The position numbers and the translations under genes are program-made. A DNA stretch of 64,000 nt, taken from NCBI GenBank assembly GCA_900551115.1, contig URUY01000007.1, positions 65,641-129,640 on the forward strand, given 5' to 3'. Below are positions 16,820 through 25,226 of this stretch, piece after piece. The notes under the pieces are model-generated. The model did no database searches. It saw only the letters and a program-made list of their open reading frames with translations, and had not been told where the DNA came from. This DNA is from an uncultured Lachnospiraceae bacterium. GTDB taxonomy: Bacteria > Bacillota > Clostridia > Lachnospirales > Lachnospiraceae. Each line of letters begins with the position of its first letter. The stretch's first letter is position 1.

Positions 16820-18109
16820 TCACACCTGACTTAACAGATAATCAATAAACTGCTGGGCACATCTTCCCGAAAGTCCGCCATGGTTTAATTCCCACTTATT
16901 TGCTTCCAAAAGCAGCTTATCTTCATCCATGACAATACCGAAACGCTGTGCCAGGGTTGTCACGATTTCCTGAAACTCTTTTTTATCCGGCGCGCCAAAG
17001 TAAATGGTAACGCCGAATCTGGATACCAGTGACAGCTTTTCCGCCACCGTATCCCCTTTATGCAGGTCATCCTGCCTTTCTTCCTTATCGCTGAATTTTT
17101 CACGGACAAGGTGTCTTCTGTTAGAGGTTGCATAAATCAGCACATTGTCAGGCTTCTTTTCCAGACCGCCTTCTATCACTGCCTTTAAATACTTATATTC
17201 TATTTCAAAATCTTCAAAGCTCAAATCATCCATATAAATAATGAATTTGTAATTCCGGTTCTTTATCTGACTGATTACATCATTTAAGTCCTGAAACTGA
17301 TGCTTGTATACTTCAATAATACGAAGTCCCTTTTGATAGTATTCATTGGCAATTCCCTTGATGCTTGAGGATTTTCCGGTTCCTGCATCCCCATACAAAA
17401 GACAGTTGTTCGCCTTTTTCCCGTTTACAAAGGCTTCTGTATTATCCACCAGCTTTTTCTTGGCAAGCTCATAGCCAACCAAATCAGACAGCTTTACATG
17501 GGCAATATTTAAAATGGGTTCAATATGCGCGCCATCTTCTCTATGTACAACCCGAAACGACTTGTGCAGACCGAATTTTCCCACACCATATTCTTTATAA
17601 AATTCCGTTAAGGTTGTCTTCATTTCCTCCGGTGTATGGTTTTTCTGAAAACGGACTGCCAAATCACAGATGCGGGCACAGATACGGGTATTGTATACAC
17701 GGCTTTCCTGCATGCTGGCCTGATAATCCAAAAGCAGCTCATATTCCGGCACCTTTAACGTCTCCATAACCGGTGCAAAATCAAAATCATAGAATTCTTT
17801 AAAAATAATAATATCATGGAGAACTGCCCTGTTTATCGTGCCTTCCACTTCTCCTCTGATTTCACATGCCTTGCTGTAGCTGTTCTCATTGTTTACCAGA
17901 AGATTTGCCAGATAGCAGTGCCAGAGATTGCCATGAAAACCATGGCTGCCTGCCAGGTCAATCAGCCTGTGGATACAGTCATAAAAAAGCGCTGCCATAT
18001 CCTCCCTGTTATAATACTCGTCTTTGTAGTGTTCCATGAGAAAAGCCATATCATACAGCAATTCTCCGTCTTCAAAATTTTTGTATACAATCAGTTCCTG
18101 TTCTCTCAT
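16820..18109 (-). CDS. DUF815-family AAA ATPase
   Basis: P-loop ATPase of 429 aa. Walker A is GDAGTGKSSS (from residue 240), Walker B is FIIYMDDLSFED near 293, and a sensor-like ATSNRRHLVREKF follows near 333; this order and the VGYELAKKKLVDNTEAF lead-in identify the DUF815 family. The N-terminal ~200 residues are helical and of unknown role. Members are widespread but their substrate is not established. It lies between pheA (55 bases) and ppx (45 bases) in one minus-strand run, which may only reflect shared transcription. Confidence 0.88.
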   Translation of the reverse strand: MREQELIVYKNFEDGELLYDMAFLMEHYKDEYYNREDMAALFYDCIHRLIDLAGSHGFHGNLWHCYLANLLVNNENSYSKACEIRGEVEGTINRAVLHDIIIFKEFYDFDFAPVMETLKVPEYELLLDYQASMQESRVYNTRICARICDLAVRFQKNHTPEEMKTTLTEFYKEYGVGKFGLHKSFRVVHREDGAHIEPILNIAHVKLSDLVGYELAKKKLVDNTEAFVNGKKANNCLLYGDAGTGKSSSIKGIANEYYQKGLRIIEVYKHQFQDLNDVISQIKNRNYKFIIYMDDLSFEDFEIEYKYLKAVIEGGLEKKPDNVLIYATSNRRHLVREKFSDKEERQDDLHKGDTVAEKLSLVSRFGVTIYFGAPDKKEFQEIVTTLAQRFGIVMDEDKLLLEANKWELNHGGLSGRCAQQFIDYLLSQV

Positions 18110-18164
18110 CGTACCAATCTACTCTCCTAAATAACTGCCTTAAATTTTAACAATTGCCCAAAAT

Positions 18165-19289
18165 TTAATAATTACCTAAAATCTTCATATTGCGCGTCTC
18201 TTCCCTGAGGCCCCGCAGCGCATTCTTTACGGCGCTGTCTGCCAGATTCCCCTCAAAATCAATAAAGAAACGGTATTCCCAGTTTCTATCCTCAATGGGA
18301 CGGCTCTCTATCTTTGTCATATTGAGATTATTGTATATGAAATGCGACAGCATATGGTACAGGGAGCCGCTCTTATGAGGCACTTCAAAGCAGATGCTGA
18401 CCTTGCCTGCATCCTTTTTAAATATTTTCTGGTTGGTAACAATAATAAACCGCGTGGAATTGGTATCCGACTGGTTAATTCCTTTTTCCAGAACCGAAAG
18501 ACCGTAAATATCCGCCGCATGCTCACCTGCAATGGCAGCCTGGGTCCTATCCCCTTCTTCACCTACCTTTTTTGCCGCAAAAGCATTGTTCTTCATGCTG
18601 ATCTGCTGCCAGTCACAGTTTAGCAGATACCGGGCGCACTGCATCAGGGACTGGGGATGGGAATATACTCTCTTTATCTCTTTCTTATCCGTTCCCGGTA
18701 CGGCTAAAAGACAATGCTCAATTTTAATAATCTGTTCACCCACAATATAATTTTCAAACTCTACCAGCAAATCGTATATTTCATTGACAATGCCTGCCGT
18801 AGAGTTTTCAATGGGAAGCACCGCAAAATCCGCACTGCCTTCCTCAATGGCGCTCATGGCGTCCCTGAAGGTGTCCACATGGAAGCTGTTTACATTTTTA
18901 CCAAAATAGGAAAACATGGCTGCCTGGGAATAAGAGCCTTCGCTTCCCTGAAATACCACTCTTGCATGCTCCGTATCAAAGCTGTCCACTCCGATAAAAG
19001 GAAGCTTTCCCATACTGCCGCTTTCCGCCAGCATCCCATACTGCAGCTTGCGGCTCATGGACATAAGCTGTTCAAACAGCTCCTCCACGCCATGACTGTT
19101 AAAATCATTGTGGGCAAGGGCCTTTACCTTTTCCAGCTTTTCCGTTTCCCGCTGTCTGTCAAAAACCTTTTTCCCGTTTTCTATTTTATACTGCGCCACA
19201 TGCTTGCAGACATCCATTCTCTGCTCATACAAATCTACTATCTGCGCGTCTATTTCATCAATTTTCTCCCGCAGTTCTCCTAAGTCCAT
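18165..19289 (-). CDS. pheA: Bifunctional chorismate mutase / prephenate dehydratase
   Basis: Makes phenylpyruvate from chorismate in phenylalanine synthesis. Domains in order: AroQ-type chorismate mutase (residues ~1-85, LREKIDEIDAQIVDLYEQR), prephenate dehydratase (from VVFQGSEGSYSQAA, with NSTAGIVNE and the catalytic NSTRF), and a C-terminal ACT domain whose KSGSLY and ESRP motifs are the known Phe-binding sites, so feedback inhibition by Phe is expected. The start at 19289 follows AAAGGAG; a longer frame to 19361 crosses the promoter. 374 aa, complete. Confidence 0.95.
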   Translation of the reverse strand: MDLGELREKIDEIDAQIVDLYEQRMDVCKHVAQYKIENGKKVFDRQRETEKLEKVKALAHNDFNSHGVEELFEQLMSMSRKLQYGMLAESGSMGKLPFIGVDSFDTEHARVVFQGSEGSYSQAAMFSYFGKNVNSFHVDTFRDAMSAIEEGSADFAVLPIENSTAGIVNEIYDLLVEFENYIVGEQIIKIEHCLLAVPGTDKKEIKRVYSHPQSLMQCARYLLNCDWQQISMKNNAFAAKKVGEEGDRTQAAIAGEHAADIYGLSVLEKGINQSDTNSTRFIIVTNQKIFKKDAGKVSICFEVPHKSGSLYHMLSHFIYNNLNMTKIESRPIEDRNWEYRFFIDFEGNLADSAVKNALRGLREETRNMKILGNY

Positions 19290-19315
19290 TTTCTCTCCTT
19301 TTGGCCTGCCGGCAC

Positions 19316-19344
19316 ATTTTATTTTATTCCTTATCTTATACCAA
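19316..19344 (-). promoter_or_regulatory. Promoter of pheA
   Basis: On the minus strand TTGGTA (19344-19339) and TAAAAT (19321-19316) are 17 bases apart, 27 bases before the pheA start. It lies back-to-back with the promoter of the divergent gene at 19429. Confidence 0.6.
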
Positions 19345-19351
19345 ATCCCCC

Positions 19352-19380
19352 TTGATAGCAAGTAAAATAGCGGCTATAAT
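19352..19380 (+). promoter_or_regulatory. Promoter of the DUF5050-type gene
   Basis: TTGATA (19352-19357) and a consensus TATAAT (19375-19380) are 17 bases apart. The -35 is only seven bases from the pheA -35, so the two divergent polymerases could compete. Confidence 0.8.
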
Positions 19381-19428
19381 GGTATAAAATAAACGTAAAA
19401 TGAACCTGACGGAAAGGAGCCTTTCTGC

Positions 19429-20466
19429 ATGAATAAAAAAACAAAACTGATTATCGGCTGTATCTTAGCCGTTTTGATACTTTCTCTTTTCGTACTGCTT
19501 TCCCTTCTGCAAAAAAAGATTTCTCCCATTCCTGCCGGCACCGTGGGCAATACCGCCGGCAATGCCAATAACGGCGGTCTCTTCTGTGAGTATGACGGAA
19601 CCGTCTATTTCTCCAATCCCTATGACGGGGGTGCCCTCTATTCCATGTCCCCCGATGAAACAGACCTTAAAAAGCTGAATTCTGTCAATGCCTCCAATAT
19701 CAGTGCCGGAGGCAGCCATCTTTTCTATTACCAAAGGGAAGCCTCCGGCTCCTCGGGCCTTGGCTATGTCCGCAGCGCCCATGGCCTGTACCGCTCCGAT
19801 TTAAACGGCGAAAACGCCGCCTGCATTTCCCGGGATTTGGTCTTTCATATGCAGCTTATCGACAACTATCTGTACTATCTGTCCTCTGCCGATAACGGTG
19901 CCGAATTTTACAAACTGAAAATCGACAAATCAGAAAAAGAAATGCTGGCGGATACCGGCTGGAATTTTGCCTGCGCTCTGCCGGACGGCACGGTATATTA
20001 TAACGGTACGGAGACTAACCACTATCTCTGCCAATACAATACCCATAGCGGCGCATCTTCCGTAGTATGGGAAGGCAACCTGTGGTATCCCGTCTATGAT
20101 AGCGGATATATTTATTATCTGGATGTATCCTCTGACTACAGACTGTGCAGATATTCCTTAAACGATGATGTGGTAGAAATCCTGACCCATGACAGAGTGG
20201 ACTGCTTCAACCTGGCCGGAGACTATATCTACTACCAGAAAAATTCCGCAAAGGAACCAGCCTTAAAGCGCATGACCTTAGACGGAAAAGATGTTGAGAT
20301 TGTTGCAGAAGGAAACTACACCCATATAAATACCACCTCCCGCTACGTGTATTTCAGCGCCTTTGACAGTGAAATGCCCATCTACCGTACACCGGTAAAC
20401 GGGCCCGTATCAGTGAGTACCTTCGATGCTGCTTTAGAAGCCGCTTTGCAGCATGCCCAAAAATGA
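19429..20466 (+). CDS. Membrane-anchored DUF5050-type beta-propeller protein
   Basis: Protein of 345 aa with one N-terminal membrane anchor (residues ~6-28) and an extracellular region built from repeated short strands such as GTVYFSNPYDGGALY, YIYYLDVSSDYRLCRYS and DYIYYQKNS. This Tyr-rich blade pattern is typical of DUF5050 domains, which are thought to be beta-propellers. Function is unknown. It is monocistronic, with its own strong promoter and GGAAAGGAG ribosome site, and is convergent with the MATE gene 17 bases downstream. Confidence 0.75.
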   Translation: MNKKTKLIIGCILAVLILSLFVLLSLLQKKISPIPAGTVGNTAGNANNGGLFCEYDGTVYFSNPYDGGALYSMSPDETDLKKLNSVNASNISAGGSHLFYYQREASGSSGLGYVRSAHGLYRSDLNGENAACISRDLVFHMQLIDNYLYYLSSADNGAEFYKLKIDKSEKEMLADTGWNFACALPDGTVYYNGTETNHYLCQYNTHSGASSVVWEGNLWYPVYDSGYIYYLDVSSDYRLCRYSLNDDVVEILTHDRVDCFNLAGDYIYYQKNSAKEPALKRMTLDGKDVEIVAEGNYTHINTTSRYVYFSAFDSEMPIYRTPVNGPVSVSTFDAALEAALQHAQK

Positions 20467-20483
20467 TTTTCCGGCTTAAGCCG

Positions 20484-21836
20484 TTATATAACACGCTTCC
20501 TGCTCCATCTGCCTGTTTTATACCAGATAAAGGATATGATAAAGTTGACGCCCCAGCCTATGGGAACAGCCCACCAAACCGCCGCCACGCCTGCAGCGGG
20601 AGCTAACAGATTTGCCAGAAAAACCCGTATAAACAAATTGACCAGATTGGCCGCCATGTACATGCCCACATCTCCTGCGCCTCTTAAGACGCCGTCCGTT
20701 ACCGCCTTGGCTCCTATGAGTACAAAGAACCAGCTGATGAAGGTCATGTAACTGCTGCCGGTTTCGTAAGCATCAAGCCCGCCGTCTCCTTTCAAAAAGG
20801 CCTGTATCATGCTTTCATGGAACAGCTGCAGTATGACGCAGATAATAACCGCAAACACCGCTATCATGAGAAATCCTGCATGATAGCCTTTTTTTACCCG
20901 TTTTTGCTGTCCTGCTCCCAGATTCTGGGCCGTAAAGGTAGAGACTGCATTTCCTGTTGCTATCATCGGTACCACGCAGATGGACTCAATCCGCATACCT
21001 GCAGAATAGCCTGCCAAAACGGAAGAACCGAAACCGTTTACGACTGACTGCACCAACAGCATGCCGATACTGACTATGGATTGCTGCACAATGGAAGGTA
21101 CGGCAATTTTAGTCCCCCGAAAAAGCATGTCCCTGTCATAGATTTTCACCTTTTCCTTATCCGTCTGATAGTACCTTAAAATCCGCATCAGAATACAAAA
21201 GGAAATCACTGCGGAAATCCCCTGGGCAATGACAGTAGCCACCGCTACGCCCGCCACTCCCATATGCAGGCTCCTTACCATATATAAATCCAGAAAAACA
21301 TTTAATACGGAAGAAAAAATTAAAAGGAAAAGCGGAATTTTTGATTTTCCCAATGCATTAAACATGGCAGAAAGAATATTATACATAAACAGAAAGGGAA
21401 GGCCGCAGAAATAAATTTCCAGATACAGCACCGCCTCTTCTAAAACATTATCCGGCGTCTTTAAGGAAATCAGTATTGTCCTATTGAACAGATAACCGAA
21501 AACTGCCAAAAGGATGCTGACAGAAAGAAAACTGATAAGCGCCGTATAAATACTGGTTTTCATATTGCCGTATTCCTCTGCGCCCAAGTACTGGCTTGTA
21601 ATAACAGACGCGCCGATACCGCCGCCTATGGCAATCATAATAAATACCGTAGTCAGAGAATAAGAAGCACCTACCGCTGCCAAAGCATCCTCTCCCACAT
21701 ATTTTCCCACTATCATAGAATCCGCCATATTATAAAACTGCTGGAACAGATTGCCCAGTATCATCGGCAGTGCAAAGAAAAATAGAGTCCTTCCGGGCTT
21801 TCCCGTAAGCATATCCTGTTTTTTTGTCTGATTCAT
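20484..21836 (-). CDS. MATE family efflux transporter
   Basis: Cation-coupled multidrug exporter with 12 predicted membrane segments in 450 aa. The duplicated MatE halves are visible: LPMILGNLFQQFYNMADSMIVGKYVG at the N-terminus and AVPSIVQQSIVSIGMLLVQSVVNGFG in the middle. Substrate unknown. The stop is 17 bases from the stop of the convergent DUF5050-type gene; a small CGGCTTAAGCCG palindrome (20472-20483) lies between. The 253-base upstream gap is shared with the divergent zinc ATPase promoter. Confidence 0.92.
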   Translation of the reverse strand: MNQTKKQDMLTGKPGRTLFFFALPMILGNLFQQFYNMADSMIVGKYVGEDALAAVGASYSLTTVFIMIAIGGGIGASVITSQYLGAEEYGNMKTSIYTALISFLSVSILLAVFGYLFNRTILISLKTPDNVLEEAVLYLEIYFCGLPFLFMYNILSAMFNALGKSKIPLFLLIFSSVLNVFLDLYMVRSLHMGVAGVAVATVIAQGISAVISFCILMRILRYYQTDKEKVKIYDRDMLFRGTKIAVPSIVQQSIVSIGMLLVQSVVNGFGSSVLAGYSAGMRIESICVVPMIATGNAVSTFTAQNLGAGQQKRVKKGYHAGFLMIAVFAVIICVILQLFHESMIQAFLKGDGGLDAYETGSSYMTFISWFFVLIGAKAVTDGVLRGAGDVGMYMAANLVNLFIRVFLANLLAPAAGVAAVWWAVPIGWGVNFIISFIWYKTGRWSRKRVI

Positions 21837-21921
21837 CCTGTGTTTAACCGTACCTTTCCTACTTCTAATTTGTATTGTAATACCATACTATATTCTTACC
21901 ACTTTTTCTGATATTTTTCTA

Positions 21922-21950
21922 TTGACAATTTACCCATATCATGGTTATAT
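21922..21950 (+). promoter_or_regulatory. Promoter of the Zn/Cd ATPase gene
   Basis: TTGACA (21922-21927) and TTATAT (21945-21950) are 17 bases apart. The metal-sensor operator begins five bases downstream of the -10, so it covers the transcription start. The leader to the ATG is about 130 bases; no structure was recognised in it. Confidence 0.75.
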
Positions 21951-21954
21951 ATAC

Positions 21955-21974
21955 ATATGAACAGTTATTCATAT
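21955..21974. promoter_or_regulatory. SmtB/ArsR-type metal-responsive operator
   Basis: ATATGAA (21955-21961) and TTCATAT (21968-21974) form a perfect inverted repeat around CAGTTA. The core TGAACAGTTATTCA matches the known operator core of SmtB-family zinc sensors. Its position over the start site fits repression relieved by metal. The candidate regulator is the ArsR protein encoded at 24866-25216. Confidence 0.8.
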
Positions 21975-22089
21975 GTTCATCAATGGAGACATATCGAGAA
22001 ATGACGGTGATTGCCGCTTTCATATAAGACAACTGCCTCCAGAAATTTTACAGTCACTAAAATAATCTTATCACGAAAGGATTTATCTT

Positions 22090-24372
22090 ATGATCCCAAA
22101 ACCTTTTCAATCAAAAAAACAAAATACCTGCTGCGTTCCTAAACAGGAGCAGGAACATGAGACACATACGGCGCATACTCACGACTGCTGCGGACAGGAA
22201 CATGAAGAACATGCTCCCGGCTGCTGCTGCGGGCAGGAACACGAAGAGCATGCTCACGGGGAATCCTGCAAGGACGCCGGCAATGCCCCTGTCCGCACCT
22301 ATATCGTTGAAAATCTGGACTGTGCCAACTGTGCTGCCAAAATAGAACGCAGGATACAGTCCCTGCCCGGGGTGGAATACGCTTCCCTTACCTTTGCCAC
22401 AAAGCAGCTTAAGGTAGCAGCCATGGACCATGAAACCCTGCTGCCTCTGATAAAGGAAGCATGCCTCTCCATTGAACCGGATGTGACTGTTATTCCAAAA
22501 GAGCTATCCGAAAAAAAACCGGCAGGTGATGAAGAAGAAGGCAGAAAGGATTTGCTGAATATTGCGGCAGGCGCAGTTTTGTTTGCCGGCGGTATTGCCG
22601 TCACTTCCTTCTTCCCTATTCTTTCCACTGCCCTGCTTGTAGCTGCCTATCTGGTACTGGGTCTGCACATTATACTGACTGCCATCCGTAATATTTTTAA
22701 AGGAAATCTGTTTGATGAAAACTTTTTGATGAGTATTGCCACCATCGGTGCCTTTGCCATCGGAGAATATCCCGAGGCGGTAGGCGTTATGCTCTTTTAC
22801 CGGGTGGGCGAATGGTTTGAGCATAAAGCCGTAGCCAAAAGCCGCAGCCAGATTATGGACGCTTTGGATATGCGCCCTGAAACAGTAAACCTGATACAGG
22901 GAAGCAAGATAAGCATCATCCCTGCCGAAAATGCAAAAGCAGGCGATATCCTGCTGGTACGGCCCGGTGACCGTATTCCTTTAGACGGCTCCATCCTTTC
23001 CGGTGAAAGCCAGCTGGATACCTCCCCCATCACCGGCGAACCGGTCCCGGTAAGCATCTTTCCGGGAAGCAGTGTGCTATCCGGCTGTGTGAATATTTCC
23101 GGCGTTGTAAAGCTTAAAGTAGAAAAGCCGCTTTCTGAATCCATGGTTACCCGTATTTTGGATTCCGTGGAAAATGCCGCGGCAAGCAAACCTAAAATTG
23201 ACCGTTTCATCACCCGTTTTTCAAAAATCTATACACCGTTTGTTGTAGTTTTGGCACTTTGTACCGCTATTCTGCCTTCCCTTGTTACCGGAGACTGGAA
23301 TACATGGATATATACCGCTTTAACCTTTTTGGTAATAAGCTGTCCCTGTGCGCTTGTTTTAAGCGTTCCCCTTGCCTTTTTCTCCGGTATAGGCGCAGGC
23401 TCCAGGCAGGGAATTCTGTTTAAGGGCGGTCTTTCACTTGAGGCCCTTAAAAATGTAAAGGCAGTCGTCATGGACAAAACCGGTACCATTACAAAAGGAA
23501 ATTTCGTGGTGCAAAACGTGCTGCCCGCTTCGGAAGACCTTTCCGAAAAAGAGCTGTTAGCCCTTGCCGCTGCCTGTGAAGCCGCCTCCACACACCCCAT
23601 TGGCTTAAGCATCTGCGAAGCTGCCCGGGTTCAGAACCTGCCTATAGAAAAAGAAGGCTCCATTACCGAAATATCCGGCCACGGCATCAGGCTTACTGCA
23701 ACAGACGGCAGCATTCTCTGCGGCAACAAAAAGCTGTTGACGGACGAAGGGGTGGATATTTCCTCTTATACTCCCTCTGCCTACGGAACCGAAGTGCTTC
23801 TTGCAAAAGACGGCAGCTATATAGGCAGCCTGGTGATTGCCGATACCATTAAGGAAGAGGCTGCTTCTGCCATAAAAATGCTGAAAAAAGAGGGGCTTAT
23901 GACAGCCATGCTGACCGGTGATGCGCCTGAGAGTGCCAAAGCCGTTGCAGAAAAAACAGGAATTGATGAAGTATATGCAAGGCTGCTGCCTGCCGATAAG
24001 CTTCAAAAGCTCACGGAAATACGCAATACCCGCGGCGCCGTTATGTTTGTAGGCGATGGCATCAATGATGCGCCGGTGCTTGCCGGTGCAGATGTGGGTG
24101 CTGCCATGGGAAGCGGGGCGGATGCTGCTATTGAAGCAGCAGATGTAGTATTCATGACCTCCAGCGTAAACGCCATTCCCGCTTCTGTCAGGATAGCAAA
24201 GGCTACGGGCCGCATTGCAAAGCAAAATGTTATTTTTGCCCTTGCCATAAAAGCCCTTGTGATGATTTTAGGCCTTACAGGAGACGCCTCCATGTGGCTT
24301 GCCGTATTTGCCGATACCGGTGTTGCCATGCTCTGTATCTTAAATTCCATTCGGATTCTGTATAAAAAGTAA
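22090..24372 (+). CDS. zntA: Zn/Cd-exporting P1B-type ATPase
   Basis: Membrane pump that expels Zn, Cd or Pb. Order of features in 760 aa: a Cys/His-rich N-terminal extension (~16-62) with two copies of CCGQEHEEHA; one HMA domain with CxxC in ENLDCANCAAKI; the membrane metal site SCPCALVLS, with DKTGTITKG (phosphorylated Asp), the HP motif THPIG, and GDGINDAPVLAGADVG. CPC with these features fits the CadA/ZntA class rather than copper pumps. The operator upstream supports zinc-class metals. Ends in a bidirectional terminator. Confidence 0.93.
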   Translation: MIPKPFQSKKQNTCCVPKQEQEHETHTAHTHDCCGQEHEEHAPGCCCGQEHEEHAHGESCKDAGNAPVRTYIVENLDCANCAAKIERRIQSLPGVEYASLTFATKQLKVAAMDHETLLPLIKEACLSIEPDVTVIPKELSEKKPAGDEEEGRKDLLNIAAGAVLFAGGIAVTSFFPILSTALLVAAYLVLGLHIILTAIRNIFKGNLFDENFLMSIATIGAFAIGEYPEAVGVMLFYRVGEWFEHKAVAKSRSQIMDALDMRPETVNLIQGSKISIIPAENAKAGDILLVRPGDRIPLDGSILSGESQLDTSPITGEPVPVSIFPGSSVLSGCVNISGVVKLKVEKPLSESMVTRILDSVENAAASKPKIDRFITRFSKIYTPFVVVLALCTAILPSLVTGDWNTWIYTALTFLVISCPCALVLSVPLAFFSGIGAGSRQGILFKGGLSLEALKNVKAVVMDKTGTITKGNFVVQNVLPASEDLSEKELLALAAACEAASTHPIGLSICEAARVQNLPIEKEGSITEISGHGIRLTATDGSILCGNKKLLTDEGVDISSYTPSAYGTEVLLAKDGSYIGSLVIADTIKEEAASAIKMLKKEGLMTAMLTGDAPESAKAVAEKTGIDEVYARLLPADKLQKLTEIRNTRGAVMFVGDGINDAPVLAGADVGAAMGSGADAAIEAADVVFMTSSVNAIPASVRIAKATGRIAKQNVIFALAIKALVMILGLTGDASMWLAVFADTGVAMLCILNSIRILYKK

Positions 24373-24414
24373 GACTTACGTTTTATCGTACGGAATCTGC
24401 ATTTGTCAGAAATA

Positions 24415-24458
24415 AAACGCAGCATATGATATCTTTACAGGTATCATGCGCTGCGTTT
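24415..24458. terminator. Bidirectional terminator between the Zn ATPase and DUF4190 genes
   Basis: AAACGCAGC (24415-24423) pairs with GCTGCGTTT (24450-24458), with an inner ATGATA/TATCAT stem. On the minus strand it is followed by TTTTATTT and on the plus strand by a T-rich stretch, so it can serve both convergent transcripts. Confidence 0.75.
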
Positions 24459-24540
24459 CCGTTTTCTTACTTTTCTTATGGATTTTCTGTAAACAGGCTC
24501 TTTCCGTTCTTAATTTCACCCAAACTTCTGATAAGAAGCC

Positions 24541-24852
24541 TTAATAATACAACTGGCCGGTTGCTCCCAAATAAGCCCCTAACAGAGAATTAGCAAGCGT
24601 AAGTACCAAGGTAATGGCCGATGTAATGATTCCGGCTATAGCCATACCCCTTCCGCCCTTTTTCATCCCTACAATTCCCAGTACCAGTCCTGTGATGGAA
24701 ACCGGAAATCCCAGTAAAGGAATACACCATGCCAAGAAACCACAGATACCAAGTACCATGGAAGCAATGGACAGGCCCTGCTTTTGCGGCTGTGGCTGAT
24801 TCATCGGATACTGACCGGTATAATTAGGGTCATTGTTGTAGTAGTCACTCAT
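24541..24852 (-). CDS. Small DUF4190-type membrane protein
   Basis: Protein of 103 aa with a short Gln/Pro/Asn-rich N-terminus (~1-30) and two glycine-rich hydrophobic segments (SIASMVLGICGFLAWCIPLL and the region around residues 50-95, GLVLGIVGMKKGGRG in between), the DUF4190 pattern. Function unknown. It follows the ArsR gene by 13 bases and most likely shares its transcript. Small size and composition suggest an accessory membrane protein; no link to metal is proven. Confidence 0.75.
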   Translation of the reverse strand: MSDYYNNDPNYTGQYPMNQPQPQKQGLSIASMVLGICGFLAWCIPLLGFPVSITGLVLGIVGMKKGGRGMAIAGIITSAITLVLTLANSLLGAYLGATGQLYY

Positions 24853-24865
24853 TTATACATCCTCC

Positions 24866-25216
24866 TCATTCTTCTATATGGTCAAGCCCCTGGCTAAGTA
24901 TCGTTACAATATGGCTGTCTGCAAGCGAATAAAAAATGGTCTTGCCTTCCCTCCGGTTCTTTACCAGAGCCATCTGCTTCAAAACCCGAAGCTGATGGGA
25001 TATCGCCGACTGTGTCATCCCCAGTAAGCTGGCAATATCCAAAACACACATTTCCGAGCATTTCAGCACATAAAGTATTTTAAGCCGGGTGGCATCGCCA
25101 AACACCTTAAAAAAATCTGCCAGATCCTGCATTTCTTCCTCCGGCGGCATAGTATCCGTTATTTCCTTACGGGTGCTTTCATCCACATGGATGAATCCGT
25201 TCTGTGCCTGTTCCAT
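24866..25216 (-). CDS. ArsR/SmtB-family zinc-type sensor repressor
   Basis: Winged-helix metal sensor of 116 aa. The recognition helix region is MTQSAISHQLRVLKQMALV. The C-terminal helix has Asp, His, His and Glu at spacings +2, +11 and +3 (DSH then HIEE), exactly the alpha-5 zinc site of SmtB/CzrA. The alpha-3 segment CVLDIA has only one cysteine of the ELCVCDL arsenic/cadmium-type motif, so a zinc alpha-5 sensor is favoured. The start at 25216 follows AAAGGAG, which overlaps the stop region of the upstream wall hydrolase gene. It probably controls the operator at 21955. Confidence 0.88.
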   Translation of the reverse strand: MEQAQNGFIHVDESTRKEITDTMPPEEEMQDLADFFKVFGDATRLKILYVLKCSEMCVLDIASLLGMTQSAISHQLRVLKQMALVKNRREGKTIFYSLADSHIVTILSQGLDHIEE

Positions 25217-25226
25217 GGCCGCTCCT

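Noticed and set aside
18714..19283. 189-residue plus-strand frame opposite pheA
   Set aside because: Shadow of a well-conserved pheA; no ribosome site or domain.
23605..24225. 206-residue minus-strand frame opposite the zinc ATPase gene
   Set aside because: Antisense shadow with no recognisable domain; the plus-strand ATPase motifs are complete.
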